Shown: in pieces, positions 16,382-24,386 of the stretch
Position numbering within the stretch: the first letter of the stretch is position 1
Layout of the letters: each line of letters begins with the position of its first letter
Assembly: GCF_000948395.1 (NCBI RefSeq)
Contig: NZ_JYFN01000025.1
Span: 11,145 to 43,737, forward strand
From: Frankia torreyi
GTDB lineage: Bacteria > Actinomycetota > Actinomycetes > Frankiales > Frankiaceae
Reading direction: 5' to 3'
Length of the DNA: 32,593 nt
Notes under the pieces: model-generated
Told to the model about the DNA's origin: nothing
Seen by the model: the letters and a program-made list of their open reading frames with translations, nothing else
Databases searched by the model: none
Program-made: the position numbers and the translations under genes

Positions 16382-16423
16382 ACGCCCGGGCACGTGGGGT
16401 CAGTCCCGCACGTGCCCGGGCGT
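16382..16423. terminator. Strong bidirectional terminator hairpin
   Basis: ACGCCCGGGCACGTG (16382-16396) and CACGTGCCCGGGCGT (16409-16423) are perfect 15-bp complementary arms with a 12-nt loop that can itself pair GGG with CCC. It lies between the convergent DUF4407 and DUF3618 genes. Confidence 0.93.
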
Positions 16424-16452
16424 CCGGTGGCCGGATCTCCCGGCGAGGGTCG

Positions 16453-16986
16453 TCAGTCGAGCGTCTCCGTGCCCTGGCGCCGGTGGCGCAGCACGATCAG
16501 CAGCAACGCGAGCAGCGCAGCCGTAGCCGCGGCGGTGGAGCCGGTGGCTCTGGGGTTCGCGGCGGCCTTCTGCCGGCCGGCGTTGACCGCCCCGCCCGCG
16601 GTGTCGCGCACCTGGCTCACCTTCGCCGCGACCTGCGGGTGGGAGTCGAGCTGGCGGTGGACCGTCTGACTGGCGGAGCCGGCGGTGTCTCTGGCCCGCT
16701 GTGCGGTCGCCGCGACCTGCGGGTGCGCGTCGAGCTGGCGGCGCACCGTGGCCTTGGCCTGGTCCGCGGTCTGGCGGGCCTTTTCGGTGGCGGTACCCGT
16801 CGTCGCGGCCACCTTCGGCCGCACCGACTCGGTCGCCGAGCTCACTCGGCGCCGGAGGTCCTGCGCCGTGCGCCCGGCCACCTTCTGCGGGCTGACGCGG
16901 TCGGAAAGCTCGTCGAGATCGTCGCCGAGCCGGGCCCGGGTCGCCTCGATGTCGGACCGGATCTCATCCGGACTCGTGCTGGTCAC
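16453..16986 (-). CDS. DUF3618 membrane-anchored protein
   Basis: This 177-residue protein begins with the DUF3618 motif DEIRSDIEATRARLGDDLDE (residues 7-26). It continues as a long Ala/Gln/Arg-rich helical stretch and ends with one membrane helix (AAATAALLALLLIVL, about 152-166) and a basic tail. Residues 81-108 and 109-136 are two copies of a 28-residue unit (RQLDAHPQVAA, then RARDTAG or QVRDTAG); the matching 84-bp DNA repeat is visible. DUF3618 genes typically sit beside holin-like and YihY genes in actinobacteria, as here. A role at the cell envelope is likely, but its nature is unknown. It lies 70 bp after the holin-like gene. Confidence 0.92.
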   Translation of the reverse strand: MTSTSPDEIRSDIEATRARLGDDLDELSDRVSPQKVAGRTAQDLRRRVSSATESVRPKVAATTGTATEKARQTADQAKATVRRQLDAHPQVAATAQRARDTAGSASQTVHRQLDSHPQVAAKVSQVRDTAGGAVNAGRQKAAANPRATGSTAAATAALLALLLIVLRHRRQGTETLD

Positions 16987-17056
16987 TGCCCACCTGGCCT
17001 TTCAGTCGGTATCTGCGCTGGTGAAGTCCGAGCCGTGCACGGGGAGAAGGAGGGGC

Positions 17057-17647
17057 TTACCTGCGTCGGCTCTGCGCCCACTGGACGTCCTCGCGCAGCG
17101 TCTCCACGGTCTGCGTCGGGGCCGGGTGGACCCTGCGAACGGTGGAGCGACCCTTCAGCGCCAGCACCGCGGCGACGGCGCCGAGCACGACGGTGACGAT
17201 GAGAGCCGCCCAGCCCAGCGCCATCACCTCCCCGAGCCCGAACATGACGGCAAGCAGGGCGAACAGCAGCGCGAAGTACCCGGCGCCGCCGGCGCCGGCG
17301 AACATGCCGGCCCCCTTGCCGGCCTTCTTCGCCTCCTCGCGGACCTCCGCCTTCGCGAGGGCGACTTCCTGTCGGAACAGGGTGGAGATGTCCGTGACGA
17401 CCTCGGAGACGAGCTGCCCGGTCGAACCGCGGCCCCCGGAGTGTCCCTCCCCGTCCTGGCGCGCGGTCGGCTGTCCGGCGCGGCTGCTGGTCGTGGGCGG
17501 GGCGGTCGTGGGCGGGGCGGCCGGGGTGCGCAGCACCTGGGTCGACTCGTCCGGCGCGGCCATGTCGACACCGCCCCGGTACGCGGTAATATCATTCGGG
17601 TACGGATCGGCAGTGACGTCCGGCTGTTGACGGTATGTGCTCGTCAT
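17057..17647 (-). CDS. Phage-holin-like membrane protein (actinobacterial holin-X type)
   Basis: This 196-residue protein has a Pro/Thr-rich disordered N-terminus (1-75). The conserved block GQLVSEVVTDISTLFRQEVA, then LAKAEVREEAKKAGKGAGMF (about 77-116), leads into two membrane helices (about 118-138 and 142-165). This is the Phage_holin_3_6 family, which is chromosomal in actinobacteria and not evidence of prophage here. The ATG at 17647 has GAGGAGAACCC in front. It forms a run with yihY upstream (92-bp gap) and DUF3618 downstream (70-bp gap). This recurring trio suggests a shared envelope-related function, which remains undefined. Confidence 0.9.
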   Translation of the reverse strand: MTSTYRQQPDVTADPYPNDITAYRGGVDMAAPDESTQVLRTPAAPPTTAPPTTSSRAGQPTARQDGEGHSGGRGSTGQLVSEVVTDISTLFRQEVALAKAEVREEAKKAGKGAGMFAGAGGAGYFALLFALLAVMFGLGEVMALGWAALIVTVVLGAVAAVLALKGRSTVRRVHPAPTQTVETLREDVQWAQSRRR

Positions 17648-17739
17648 GGGTTCTCCTCGCGGGTTCTCCTGGTGGGGCGTCCGCGTGGCGGCACCCGTGG
17701 AACATCGTGTGGTCTGCGGAATTCCCCACCTTGGGCCGC

Positions 17740-18849
17740 TTAACCGCGCCTCTCGTGAGGCCTGAAACGAATACCCGTCCTGATCCGTTCGGCCGCGCCC
17801 GCAGGGCGGTCGTCGGCGGTCTCCCCATCCCGATCGGCCTCATCATCGGATTCCGGTCGGTCCCAGGGGCGGCGCACGCCGACGGGGGAGGCCTCCGGAT
17901 AGGTCTCGGGCGCGGTGGCGCCGGTCGCCTCGCGGGCCGCCTCGGCGTTGAGCAGCGCGCCGATGAGCACGACCGTGACGGCGTAGTACAGCCACAGCAT
18001 GAGGATGACCACGCCGCCGAGCGCGCCGTAGGTCTTGTTGTAGTGGCCGAAGGCGCGCACGTAGAACGAGAACGCCACCGAGGCGACGATCAGCGCCACG
18101 GTCGCGACCACGGCCCCGATCGACGCCCACCGCCAGTTCGCCGGGGTGTGGGCCGGCCCGAAGCGGTAGAGCGTGGCGACCGCGGCCATCACGATCAGCG
18201 CCAGCACGAGCCACTGCACCACCGTGAGCACCACCCGGACCGTCCCGTCCGCCACATGGTGGGACAGCAGGGAGCCGCCGGCGGTGATGCCGCCGACGAC
18301 CAGCACCGCGACGACCACCCCGCCGAGGCTCATCGCGACCGCGAGCGCCCGCAGCCGGACCGGCCCCCGCGTCTCCTCCTGTTCGAAGGCCACGGTCACG
18401 GCCTTGATCAGGTTCTGCGTGCCGGAGGAGACCGCCCAGAGCACCCCCGCGAGGCTCAGTAGCAGGCCCAGACCGAGCCCGGAGTGGTTCGTCGAGACGA
18501 TGCCGTTCAGCCAGTCCCGCAGCACCGTGCTCGTCGACGGCGACAGCGAGTCGGACAGGTGGGCGATCTGGTCGCTCACCGTCTGGGGGCTGGCGACCAG
18601 GCCGTAGACGGTGAGCACCGCGATGGCGGCCGGAAAGATCGACAGGATCGCCCAGAACGCCACGCCGCTGGCGATCAGCGGGATCGACAGGATGCCGAGC
18701 TGTGACTTCACCCTTTTCGCGACGGAGAGCCAGCCTCGCGCCGGAACGGACGTCGGGCCGTGCTCGGGCGGATCGACCTCCCGCACCGGCCGACTGGTCC
18801 GGCGCCCGCGGTCGTCGTGGCGGTGCCCGAGGAGGGCGGACGGATTCAT
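17740..18849 (-). CDS. YihY/BrkB family inner-membrane protein
   Basis: This 369-residue YihY/virulence-factor BrkB protein has the signature GVAFWAILSIFPAAIAVLTV in the first helix. Several further helices follow, for example LGLGLLLSLAGVLWAVSSGT, the repeated V/L-rich segments near 190-250, and the family block RAFGHYNKTYGALGGVVILM followed by LWLYYAV. The C-terminal 60 residues are charged and disordered. The ATG at 18849 is preferred over the GTG at 18861, because GGAGAT would otherwise fall inside the coding region and serves well as a ribosome binding site for 18849. The family was once annotated as ribonuclease BN in error; its function is not established. Confidence 0.92.
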   Translation of the reverse strand: MNPSALLGHRHDDRGRRTSRPVREVDPPEHGPTSVPARGWLSVAKRVKSQLGILSIPLIASGVAFWAILSIFPAAIAVLTVYGLVASPQTVSDQIAHLSDSLSPSTSTVLRDWLNGIVSTNHSGLGLGLLLSLAGVLWAVSSGTQNLIKAVTVAFEQEETRGPVRLRALAVAMSLGGVVVAVLVVGGITAGGSLLSHHVADGTVRVVLTVVQWLVLALIVMAAVATLYRFGPAHTPANWRWASIGAVVATVALIVASVAFSFYVRAFGHYNKTYGALGGVVILMLWLYYAVTVVLIGALLNAEAAREATGATAPETYPEASPVGVRRPWDRPESDDEADRDGETADDRPAGAAERIRTGIRFRPHERRG

Positions 18850-18974
18850 GACGATCTCCACTGCCGTCGTGACATGACGGCAGATGTACCCGTCCGACCC
18901 TGGTCAACCCACCTTGCGGGCCGGCCCCCGGGCGCCCGCCCCGGCGGGGTCCTCGGTCGGTGCGCTCCCGGGGT

Positions 18975-19859
18975 TCAGTCGGTGCGTTCCTGGGGGGAGG
19001 AGTGCTCCCAGTCGGCCAGGATGGTGCGGATGCCCGTGACCAGCAACAGCGGCCGGTCGAGCATCACGTGGTGACCGGCGAGCGGGATCTCGATCACCGG
19101 CGCCACCCGGCCGAGCAGGTTGTACATCTGCACCCCGATGTCCGGCGTCAGCAGGCCGTACTCGGCCCGGAACAGTGCGACCCGGCAGTGCACCTTGCGC
19201 AGCACCTCCGGGGAGGGCGTGCGGTTGCCGAACACCTTCGGGTCGAACTTCCATGTCCAGCCGCCCTGCACCGAGCCGATCGACCCACGGGCGATGTGGT
19301 CGATGATGAACGGCAGCGAGCTCGGCTGGTCCGGAACCGTGCGGAACCGGGCGAGGGCGTCGGTCGCGGTGGGGTAGACCCGCAGTGGCCCGAAGGCGGT
19401 CCGGTCGCGGGCGGCCCGCTCCTCCGGAGTGAACTCCTGGACGGGGGAGTCGACGACGACGATGCCGGCGACCCGGTCCGGGTACTCGGCGGCGGTCATG
19501 ATCGTGACCCAGCCGCCCATGCTGTGGCCGATGATGATCGGCGGCGAGGTGATTCCGGCGTGGTCGATGACGCCGATGACCTCCGCCGCCCACGTGTTCA
19601 GCGTGTAGTCCTCGCGCCGGTCGCTGTCGCCGTGGCCGGACAGGTCCAGGGCGACGACCCGGTACTCGCTGGGGATCAGGGGGGCGATGTGGTCCCACCA
19701 CCCCGCGTGGGCGGCGCCGCCGTGAACCAGGACGATCGCCGGCCGCCCGGCCGCACCCCAGCAGCGGTAGCTGATGGTGGCGCCGGCGACCTTGGTCTCG
19801 TGCCGCTGCGGTCGGCTGTCAAGGGCGGCCTCGAACCAGGCCGGTGCTTCGTCTTCCAT
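18975..19859 (-). CDS. Alpha/beta hydrolase
   Basis: This 294-residue hydrolase has the strand and oxyanion segment IVLVHGGAAHAGWWDHIAP, then ALDLSGHGDSDRR and the nucleophile elbow GHSMGGW with Ser113. His263 or His264 in LAGHHVMLDRP is the likely base; the acid is probably near RAEYGLLTPD. There is no signal peptide. The frame is open for 93 more codons upstream, but those are Arg/Pro-rich and unlike the family, so the ATG at 19859 is chosen; its ribosome binding site is weak. The substrate is unknown. It lies on the same strand as yihY, 125 bp upstream of it, and may or may not be co-transcribed. Confidence 0.9.
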   Translation of the reverse strand: MEDEAPAWFEAALDSRPQRHETKVAGATISYRCWGAAGRPAIVLVHGGAAHAGWWDHIAPLIPSEYRVVALDLSGHGDSDRREDYTLNTWAAEVIGVIDHAGITSPPIIIGHSMGGWVTIMTAAEYPDRVAGIVVVDSPVQEFTPEERAARDRTAFGPLRVYPTATDALARFRTVPDQPSSLPFIIDHIARGSIGSVQGGWTWKFDPKVFGNRTPSPEVLRKVHCRVALFRAEYGLLTPDIGVQMYNLLGRVAPVIEIPLAGHHVMLDRPLLLVTGIRTILADWEHSSPQERTD

Positions 19860-20265
19860 CCCAGGTCTCTGCCGTTCGGGTCGTGGGGCGGGTGGCTCCG
19901 GTCGCCGGCCGGGCGGCCTGCGACGTGTCCCACCCTGATACAACACCGCTTGCCCGGAGTTCCGGCCCTTCCGGGGCAGGTTGTCGGATTGACGATGTGT
20001 CACCTGGCACGCTGCGACGGAGTTGTGACGCGCACGTGACCTCCCGGGGAGCGGCGTGGACCGGCAGTGATCGGTCGACGGCCGGTCAGGCGTGGCCAAG
20101 GCCGGTGATGTGCCCGGCCAGCACGAGGGTGCGCACACCGTCGGGCCAGCGCAGCGTCACGCCCGTTCCGGGTAGCAGGAGGCCGCGTCTGGCCGAGGTC
20201 GCGGGCCCGGTCGGATGCTGGCGTTCGCCGGCATCGGGCGCATCCGGTCGGTCGGCACATATCGG
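19860..20265. other. Gene-free region (406 bp)
   Basis: It lies between the start of the hydrolase and the end of the MSMEG_0572-family gene, both on the minus strand. I see no supported gene, RNA or clear hairpin. It should hold the hydrolase promoter. The open frames here are Arg/Pro-rich shadows. Confidence 0.55.
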
Positions 20266-20775
20266 TCAGAACATGAAGGTGGAGTTGATGATCGCGCCAC
20301 GCCGTGTGTACTCGATGACGCAGTCCTGGATGTCCAGCGGATGCGCGGGTATCACCCCGTCGATGACGTCCTCCTCGCGCAGGCCGTGCAGCGACAGTCC
20401 GAACCGGCAGACGTAGACCTTTCCGCCCTCTTTGATGAACGTCTCGATCTGGTGATTGATGTTGTGCTCACCCGGAAACGCGGAATCGCCGGTGTGCGGA
20501 AACCCCCGGGTCGCCATCGTGTTCATCGCGCCGGGCCCGTAGAAATAGAGCACGGACTCGAATCCTTTACGCAGGGCGCGGGTGGCCTGCAGTATCGCGA
20601 CGAAGCTGACCGACGACTCGTGCGCGATCCCGTGGATGAGGGTGAGGTAGCACTCGCCGTCGCGGGCCTGGTAGTCTGGGAAGATCTTGGTTGATCCATA
20701 CAGGTTGCTACCCGGTGGAAGCGCCGGATGGGGAACCTCGTTGAGGCTCTGCCGATCGTTCTCCGTCAGCTCCAT
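20266..20775 (-). CDS. MSMEG_0572/Sll0783 family nitrogen-starvation response protein
   Basis: This 169-residue protein has features recognised from the MSMEG_0572/Sll0783 family: LTLIHGIAHESSVSFVAILQ, ATRALRKGFESVLYFYGPGA, GEHNINHQIETFIKEGGKVY, and an end reading IEYTRRGAIINSTFMF. The fold is DsrE-like. The cyanobacterial member Sll0783 is induced by nitrogen starvation and affects polyhydroxybutyrate accumulation. Other members sit in Nit1C nitrilase clusters with a nitrilase, a radical SAM protein and an acetyltransferase. None of those partners is in this window, so the gene is isolated. The ATG at 20775 has a GAGGAG-type site upstream. Base composition is clearly lower in GC (about 52-65% per line of sequence) than its neighbours. 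That fits either transfer or strong protein conservation. Confidence 0.88.
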   Translation of the reverse strand: MELTENDRQSLNEVPHPALPPGSNLYGSTKIFPDYQARDGECYLTLIHGIAHESSVSFVAILQATRALRKGFESVLYFYGPGAMNTMATRGFPHTGDSAFPGEHNINHQIETFIKEGGKVYVCRFGLSLHGLREEDVIDGVIPAHPLDIQDCVIEYTRRGAIINSTFMF

Positions 20776-21247
20776 GAACGCTCCTCGATCGGGACCGGGA
20801 CGTGACCACGCGGATCGCCTGTCGTCGGTCTAGCCGGAGCGCCGCCGGTCGTCGTCGACGACAAAACGCGGGACGGTACCGGCGGTCGGCACGTTCCGCG
20901 GAGATCCCCTCGATGCACGGGTTGCAGTCAAGCACCTCGCCGATTCCCGTGTGCGACGAACACGACGATCCGCGACGAAGCCCGCGCTTTCTGGTCCCGG
21001 TCTGGCCGCGGCGGACCAGGCGGCATTGCCCGTCGCCCTGATTGACTCTTTCTTTGCGACGATTGACCGGACTGGGGTGTTTTGCGCACCACCTGTCGGC
21101 ACCAGGCCGAACCGGCGATGGTTCGCCGATTTTCGGGCGATTCGTGCCTTTGTGGCGGTCGAGGCCCGCCAGCCGGCGCCGTTGCGCCGCGGACCGCGGA
21201 CCGCGGATCGCCCAGCAGCGCAACAGCGGACCGGGGATGCTGGTGGG
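20776..21247. other. Gene-free divergent region (472 bp)
   Basis: It separates the divergent MSMEG_0572-family and metallophosphoesterase genes and should contain both promoters. Parts (about 20860-21170) are less GC-rich than average. I could not assign promoter boxes with confidence and saw no strong hairpin. Confidence 0.55.
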
Positions 21248-22177
21248 ATGCGATATGCCGTGCTTGCCGACCTCCATGGCCGGCCGGGGGCGCTGCGGCG
21301 GATTCTCGCCGCTGCCGCGGCGGCGGGCGCCGACGAGATCGTCTGCCTCGGTGACTACCTGGAGGCGAAGGTCCCGCGCCGCTTGCACGATCCCTCGCGG
21401 TTCTGGCCGCTGGAGCGGGTCGTCGACCCCGATCCGGCGCTGTGGGCGCGCCTCGCCGGCATCCGCCGGGTGCTGGGCAACCAGGAGCTGCGCATCCACG
21501 AGCTGCTGCGGCCCGAGCAGGTACCCGCCGACCTCGCCGCGCTGCTCGACGCGCCCGAGCGGGATCGTCTGCACGGCCTCGTGGGTCTGCACGGCCATCA
21601 GATCCGTTGGTCGACCGGCCGCGCCCAGCCCGCCGACGGCCCGGGCGAGCCGGTCGGGACGGCAGCCCACGGCGTCATGGACGGACGGGACCTGCTCGTG
21701 CCGGTCGCCGCCGACGTCCCCCGGGTGCCGGTCGTGGTGGTGGGGCACACCCACCAGGAGGCCATGTTCGAAATCGTCTGGTCGGACACCGCCCCCGACG
21801 GCGATGCGGCGGATGGCCCGGAGGCGGGGCTGGTGGGGCTGGCGGCAGTCGTGCGGGCGCTGCCTCCCATCGAGCCCGGTCGGCCGGTCTCGGTGCCTCA
21901 ACCGGTCCCGGTGCCTCAACTGGTCCCGGTGCCTCAACTGGTCCCGGTGTTCCGGCCGGACCGCGGGGGCGGCCTCGCGGTCGTCGGCCCGGCAAGCGGA
22001 CCATCACCCGTCCCCGGTCCGGGCGGCGCGGGTCCGGCCGGCACGGATTCCGCCGGTGTGGGTCCGGCCGGCGCTGCCACGCTGGTGGTCAACGTCGGGC
22101 CCGCCCGGGGCAAGCCGTCTCACTGGATGTTGTACGACACGGACCGTGGCGAGATCAGCTTCCAGCGGGCGGTTTGA
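21248..22177 (+). CDS. Metallophosphoesterase family protein
   Basis: This 309-residue protein has the calcineurin-like metal-binding series: ADLHG (residues 7-11), CLGDYLEA, VLGNQEL (Gln where GNHE has His) and VVGHTHQEAMF. The order and spacing fit a di-metal phosphoesterase. The segment after GHTH is unusual: about 90 residues of Pro/Val/Gly/Ala-rich sequence, including three VPQ-repeats, before the closing strand NVGPARGKPSHWMLYD. The ATG at 21248 begins the first strand, MRYAVLADLHG. The frame is open upstream, but that sequence is not family-like. The substrate cannot be inferred. The replacement of His in the GNHE box may affect activity. Confidence 0.88.
   Translation: MRYAVLADLHGRPGALRRILAAAAAAGADEIVCLGDYLEAKVPRRLHDPSRFWPLERVVDPDPALWARLAGIRRVLGNQELRIHELLRPEQVPADLAALLDAPERDRLHGLVGLHGHQIRWSTGRAQPADGPGEPVGTAAHGVMDGRDLLVPVAADVPRVPVVVVGHTHQEAMFEIVWSDTAPDGDAADGPEAGLVGLAAVVRALPPIEPGRPVSVPQPVPVPQLVPVPQLVPVFRPDRGGGLAVVGPASGPSPVPGPGGAGPAGTDSAGVGPAGAATLVVNVGPARGKPSHWMLYDTDRGEISFQRAV
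21891..21944. repeat. 18-bp tandem repeat, 3 copies, inside the metallophosphoesterase gene
   Basis: Units start at 21891, 21909 and 21927 (CGGTGCCTCAACYGGTCC). They encode repeats of VPQPVP/VPQLVP in the Pro-rich insert. Confidence 0.94.
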
Positions 22178-22286
22178 TAGCTAATCGTCCATTGTCAAGC
22201 ACGTTGGGGCGTCGGAGGGCAAGAGTCGGATGTTAGAGACTTTGGTCCTGTCGCGTCCGACAGATGGGGGTCGTACACTTTCCCTT

Positions 22287-22351
22287 AGTCCCGGTGAAGT
22301 TCTGCACCTGCGTTCCCCCCGTACGCCAGGTGAGGTGGCTTCACCGGGACT
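22287..22351. ncRNA. Large nested hairpin; possible structured RNA or terminator
   Basis: The outer arms AGTCCCGGTGAAG (22287-22299) and CTTCACCGGGACT (22339-22351) are perfect 13-bp complements. Inside, CACCTG (22305-22310) pairs with CAGGTG (22327-22332), extended by CGT/ACG across a one-base bulge, and the apex contains CCCCCC. It lies 110 bp past the metallophosphoesterase stop. It could end that transcript or be a small RNA; the strand cannot be decided. Confidence 0.45.
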
Positions 22352-22370
22352 TCTTGCGTGCGAGTGTGTG

Positions 22371-22418
22371 CGGAGCGTTCCCAACTCGGAGCGTTCCCAG
22401 GCCGGAGCGTTCGCCTCT
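22371..22418. repeat. 16-bp tandem repeat, 3 copies
   Basis: Units start at 22371, 22387 and 22403, each beginning CGGAGCGTTC. The first two continue CCA and the third diverges. It directly follows the large hairpin. Confidence 0.85.
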
Positions 22419-23255
22419 GTCGGCGGTCGCGGGATGGCGCCGTGTCGCCGCCCACCCCCGCGGGGTGAATCCTGGCCCCCAGGTCCACGCGCCGACGCCC
22501 CCGTCCACGTCCGGCGACCACCGTCGGCGCGATCTCCCGGTGGTCGGCTGGCGCGCTGCCCGCCCCGCCGATCAGCCTCTCCCGGCGGATGTCCCCGATC
22601 GGGCGATCCCCGTCTCGCGGAGTGACACGTCACCGCGCCGGTCTGGCCAGGGGCCCCCGGTGAGTCAGGCCCGCCCCGCTCGCGACCGGTGGCGAGAGGG
22701 TGACTGACTGCCACAACGGGTATCGGAGGCGCGACGATGCCCCGTGCGCCCGGCGGCGTTCCGGACCGTCGGCAGGGAGGGAGGGGGGCACCCACGACCG
22801 ATCACCGTCCGTCCTGGAGTGCGTGTCGTCGGCGATGTGGATGAACGACCCGACGGACGGCGTCGCTTTGCCGACAGGTTCGGCTACGTTCGGATAGATG
22901 TGAGATGTTTCGTAGATAACCAGTGTGGGCCGTAGCTGCGCCGTCGACCGGGGTCGATAGCCTGTTTTGGGCATGTACTGACAAAGCTGGGCGTTACATC
23001 CGGACGAGTTGGAGGGGGCGCGGTCGCGTCGGCGGGAGGCCGGCGTAATCCGGGGCCGTGGGGTCGCGAGGGTCGCGGCCGCCAGGGGAGTTCCGCATCA
23101 CGGCGATGCCGTCTCGCGGATGCCCGCGGACCCGACATTGCGGCTGGGCCGCGGTGCCGGGCGACCGGGGTCCGCGCATCGGCGTGTCACCGCGATACGG
23201 GGCATCCGGAGCAGTGCCCGCTCACACGGATAACTCGGAAGGCAGGGGTGTACAG

Positions 23256-24386
23256 GTGCATGTCCCCGCGGCGCGCATCGTCTTCTCACCGGAGGATCGC
23301 GCGGAGATCGCGTCGGCCACGATCGAGATCCTTTCCACCGGCGCGATGACCTTGGGTGCTCATACCGACGAATTCGAGGCGGCATTCGCCGCCGCTCACC
23401 GGGCCCCGTTCGCGGTGGCCGTGAGCAGCGGCACAGCCGCACTAGAGATCATTCTCCGAAGTCTGGACGTTCAGGGCGCGGACGTCGTCGTTCCCACCAA
23501 CACATTCGCCGCGACGGCCTTCGCGGTACTCCGGGCCGGGGCCACCCCGGTCTTCGCGGATGTGAGTCCGGACACCTTCGCGTTGACCGTCCGTGACGTC
23601 GAGGCGGTCGTGACTCCCAACACCCGGGCCGTGGTGCTGGTGCACATCGGCGGACTGATCGCGCCGGATGTCGCCGAGCTGGCGGCGTTCTGCGCCGACC
23701 GGGGCCTCGCGCTCGTCGAGGACGCGGCGCACGCCCACGGCTGCCGCCACGGTGAGGGATACGCCGGCTCCTTCGGGGTGGCGGGCGCGTTCTCGTTCTA
23801 TCCCACCAAGCTGATCACCAGTGGCGAAGGCGGGATGATCGTCACCGCCGACCCGGCCATCCACGAGGCCGCGCTGATCTACCGCGACCAGGGCAAGGCG
23901 GGCTTCCTCGGCAACACCCACATCAAGCAGGGCTACGCCTGGCGTCTCAGCGAGATGCACGCCGTCGCCGGCAAGGTGCATCTGCGCCACCTCGACGAGT
24001 TCCTGACGACCCGTGCCGCCGTGGCCGCCCGCTACGATGCCGCCCTCGACGCCCTCGACGGCGCCGGCCGCCTGCGGGTGCCCGCGGGCGACGTCTGCAA
24101 CTACTACAAGTACATCGTGCTGCCCCGACCCGGCATCGACCGGGCGCGGCTGAAGAAGGAGCTCAAGGAGCGCTACGGGGTCTCGCTCAGCGGTGAGGTC
24201 TACGAGGCGCCGCTGCACCAGCAGCCCGTGTTCAGCGACTACGCGGGCCGCTCGCTGCCGGTCGCGGAGGACCTGTGCGCCCGGCACGTGTGCCTGCCGA
24301 TCCATTCCGACATGACCGACGCGGAGGCTGACCACGTGGTCACCTCCTTCGCCGCCGCGCTGGCGAGCCTGGACCTGGACGGGTGA
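23256..24386 (+). CDS. DegT/DnrJ/EryC1/StrS family sugar aminotransferase
   Basis: This 376-residue PLP-dependent enzyme shows the fold-type I layout: SSGTAALEI (58-66) for phosphate binding, VPTNTFAATA, LALVEDAAHAHG with the PLP-pyridine Asp156, and the Schiff-base lysine in FSFYPTKLITSGEGGM (Lys185). The family usually transaminates keto-sugars bound to a nucleotide; some relatives act as dehydratases, but those carry His in place of the Lys. The GTG at 23256 is chosen because AGGGGT precedes it and family similarity begins there; the frame is open upstream with unrelated sequence. Its stop overlaps the next start (GTGA), so the two genes are translationally coupled. The product is probably an amino-sugar precursor for the following glycosyltransferase. 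Confidence 0.92.
   Translation: MHVPAARIVFSPEDRAEIASATIEILSTGAMTLGAHTDEFEAAFAAAHRAPFAVAVSSGTAALEIILRSLDVQGADVVVPTNTFAATAFAVLRAGATPVFADVSPDTFALTVRDVEAVVTPNTRAVVLVHIGGLIAPDVAELAAFCADRGLALVEDAAHAHGCRHGEGYAGSFGVAGAFSFYPTKLITSGEGGMIVTADPAIHEAALIYRDQGKAGFLGNTHIKQGYAWRLSEMHAVAGKVHLRHLDEFLTTRAAVAARYDAALDALDGAGRLRVPAGDVCNYYKYIVLPRPGIDRARLKKELKERYGVSLSGEVYEAPLHQQPVFSDYAGRSLPVAEDLCARHVCLPIHSDMTDAEADHVVTSFAAALASLDLDG

Larger units (their letters stand above)
22178..23255. other. Gene-free region upstream of the DegT operon (1078 bp)
   Basis: No convincing protein gene on either strand. Contents: a small inverted repeat CTGTCG-CGTC-CGACAG (22248-22263), a large hairpin (22287-22351), three 16-bp repeats (22371-22418), then GC-rich sequence. 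A less GC-rich stretch (about 22880-23000) is a plausible place for the promoter of the sugar operon. No -35/-10 pair is clear enough to call. Confidence 0.6.

Noticed and set aside
17057-17647. Holin-like gene as a sign of prophage
   Set aside because: This holin family is a normal chromosomal gene in actinobacteria and sits in its usual context with YihY and DUF3618; no phage structural genes are nearby.
22230-22795. Several overlapping frames around the large hairpin
   Set aside because: They lack ribosome binding sites and recognisable sequence, and run through a hairpin and a 16-bp repeat that would shift the frame.
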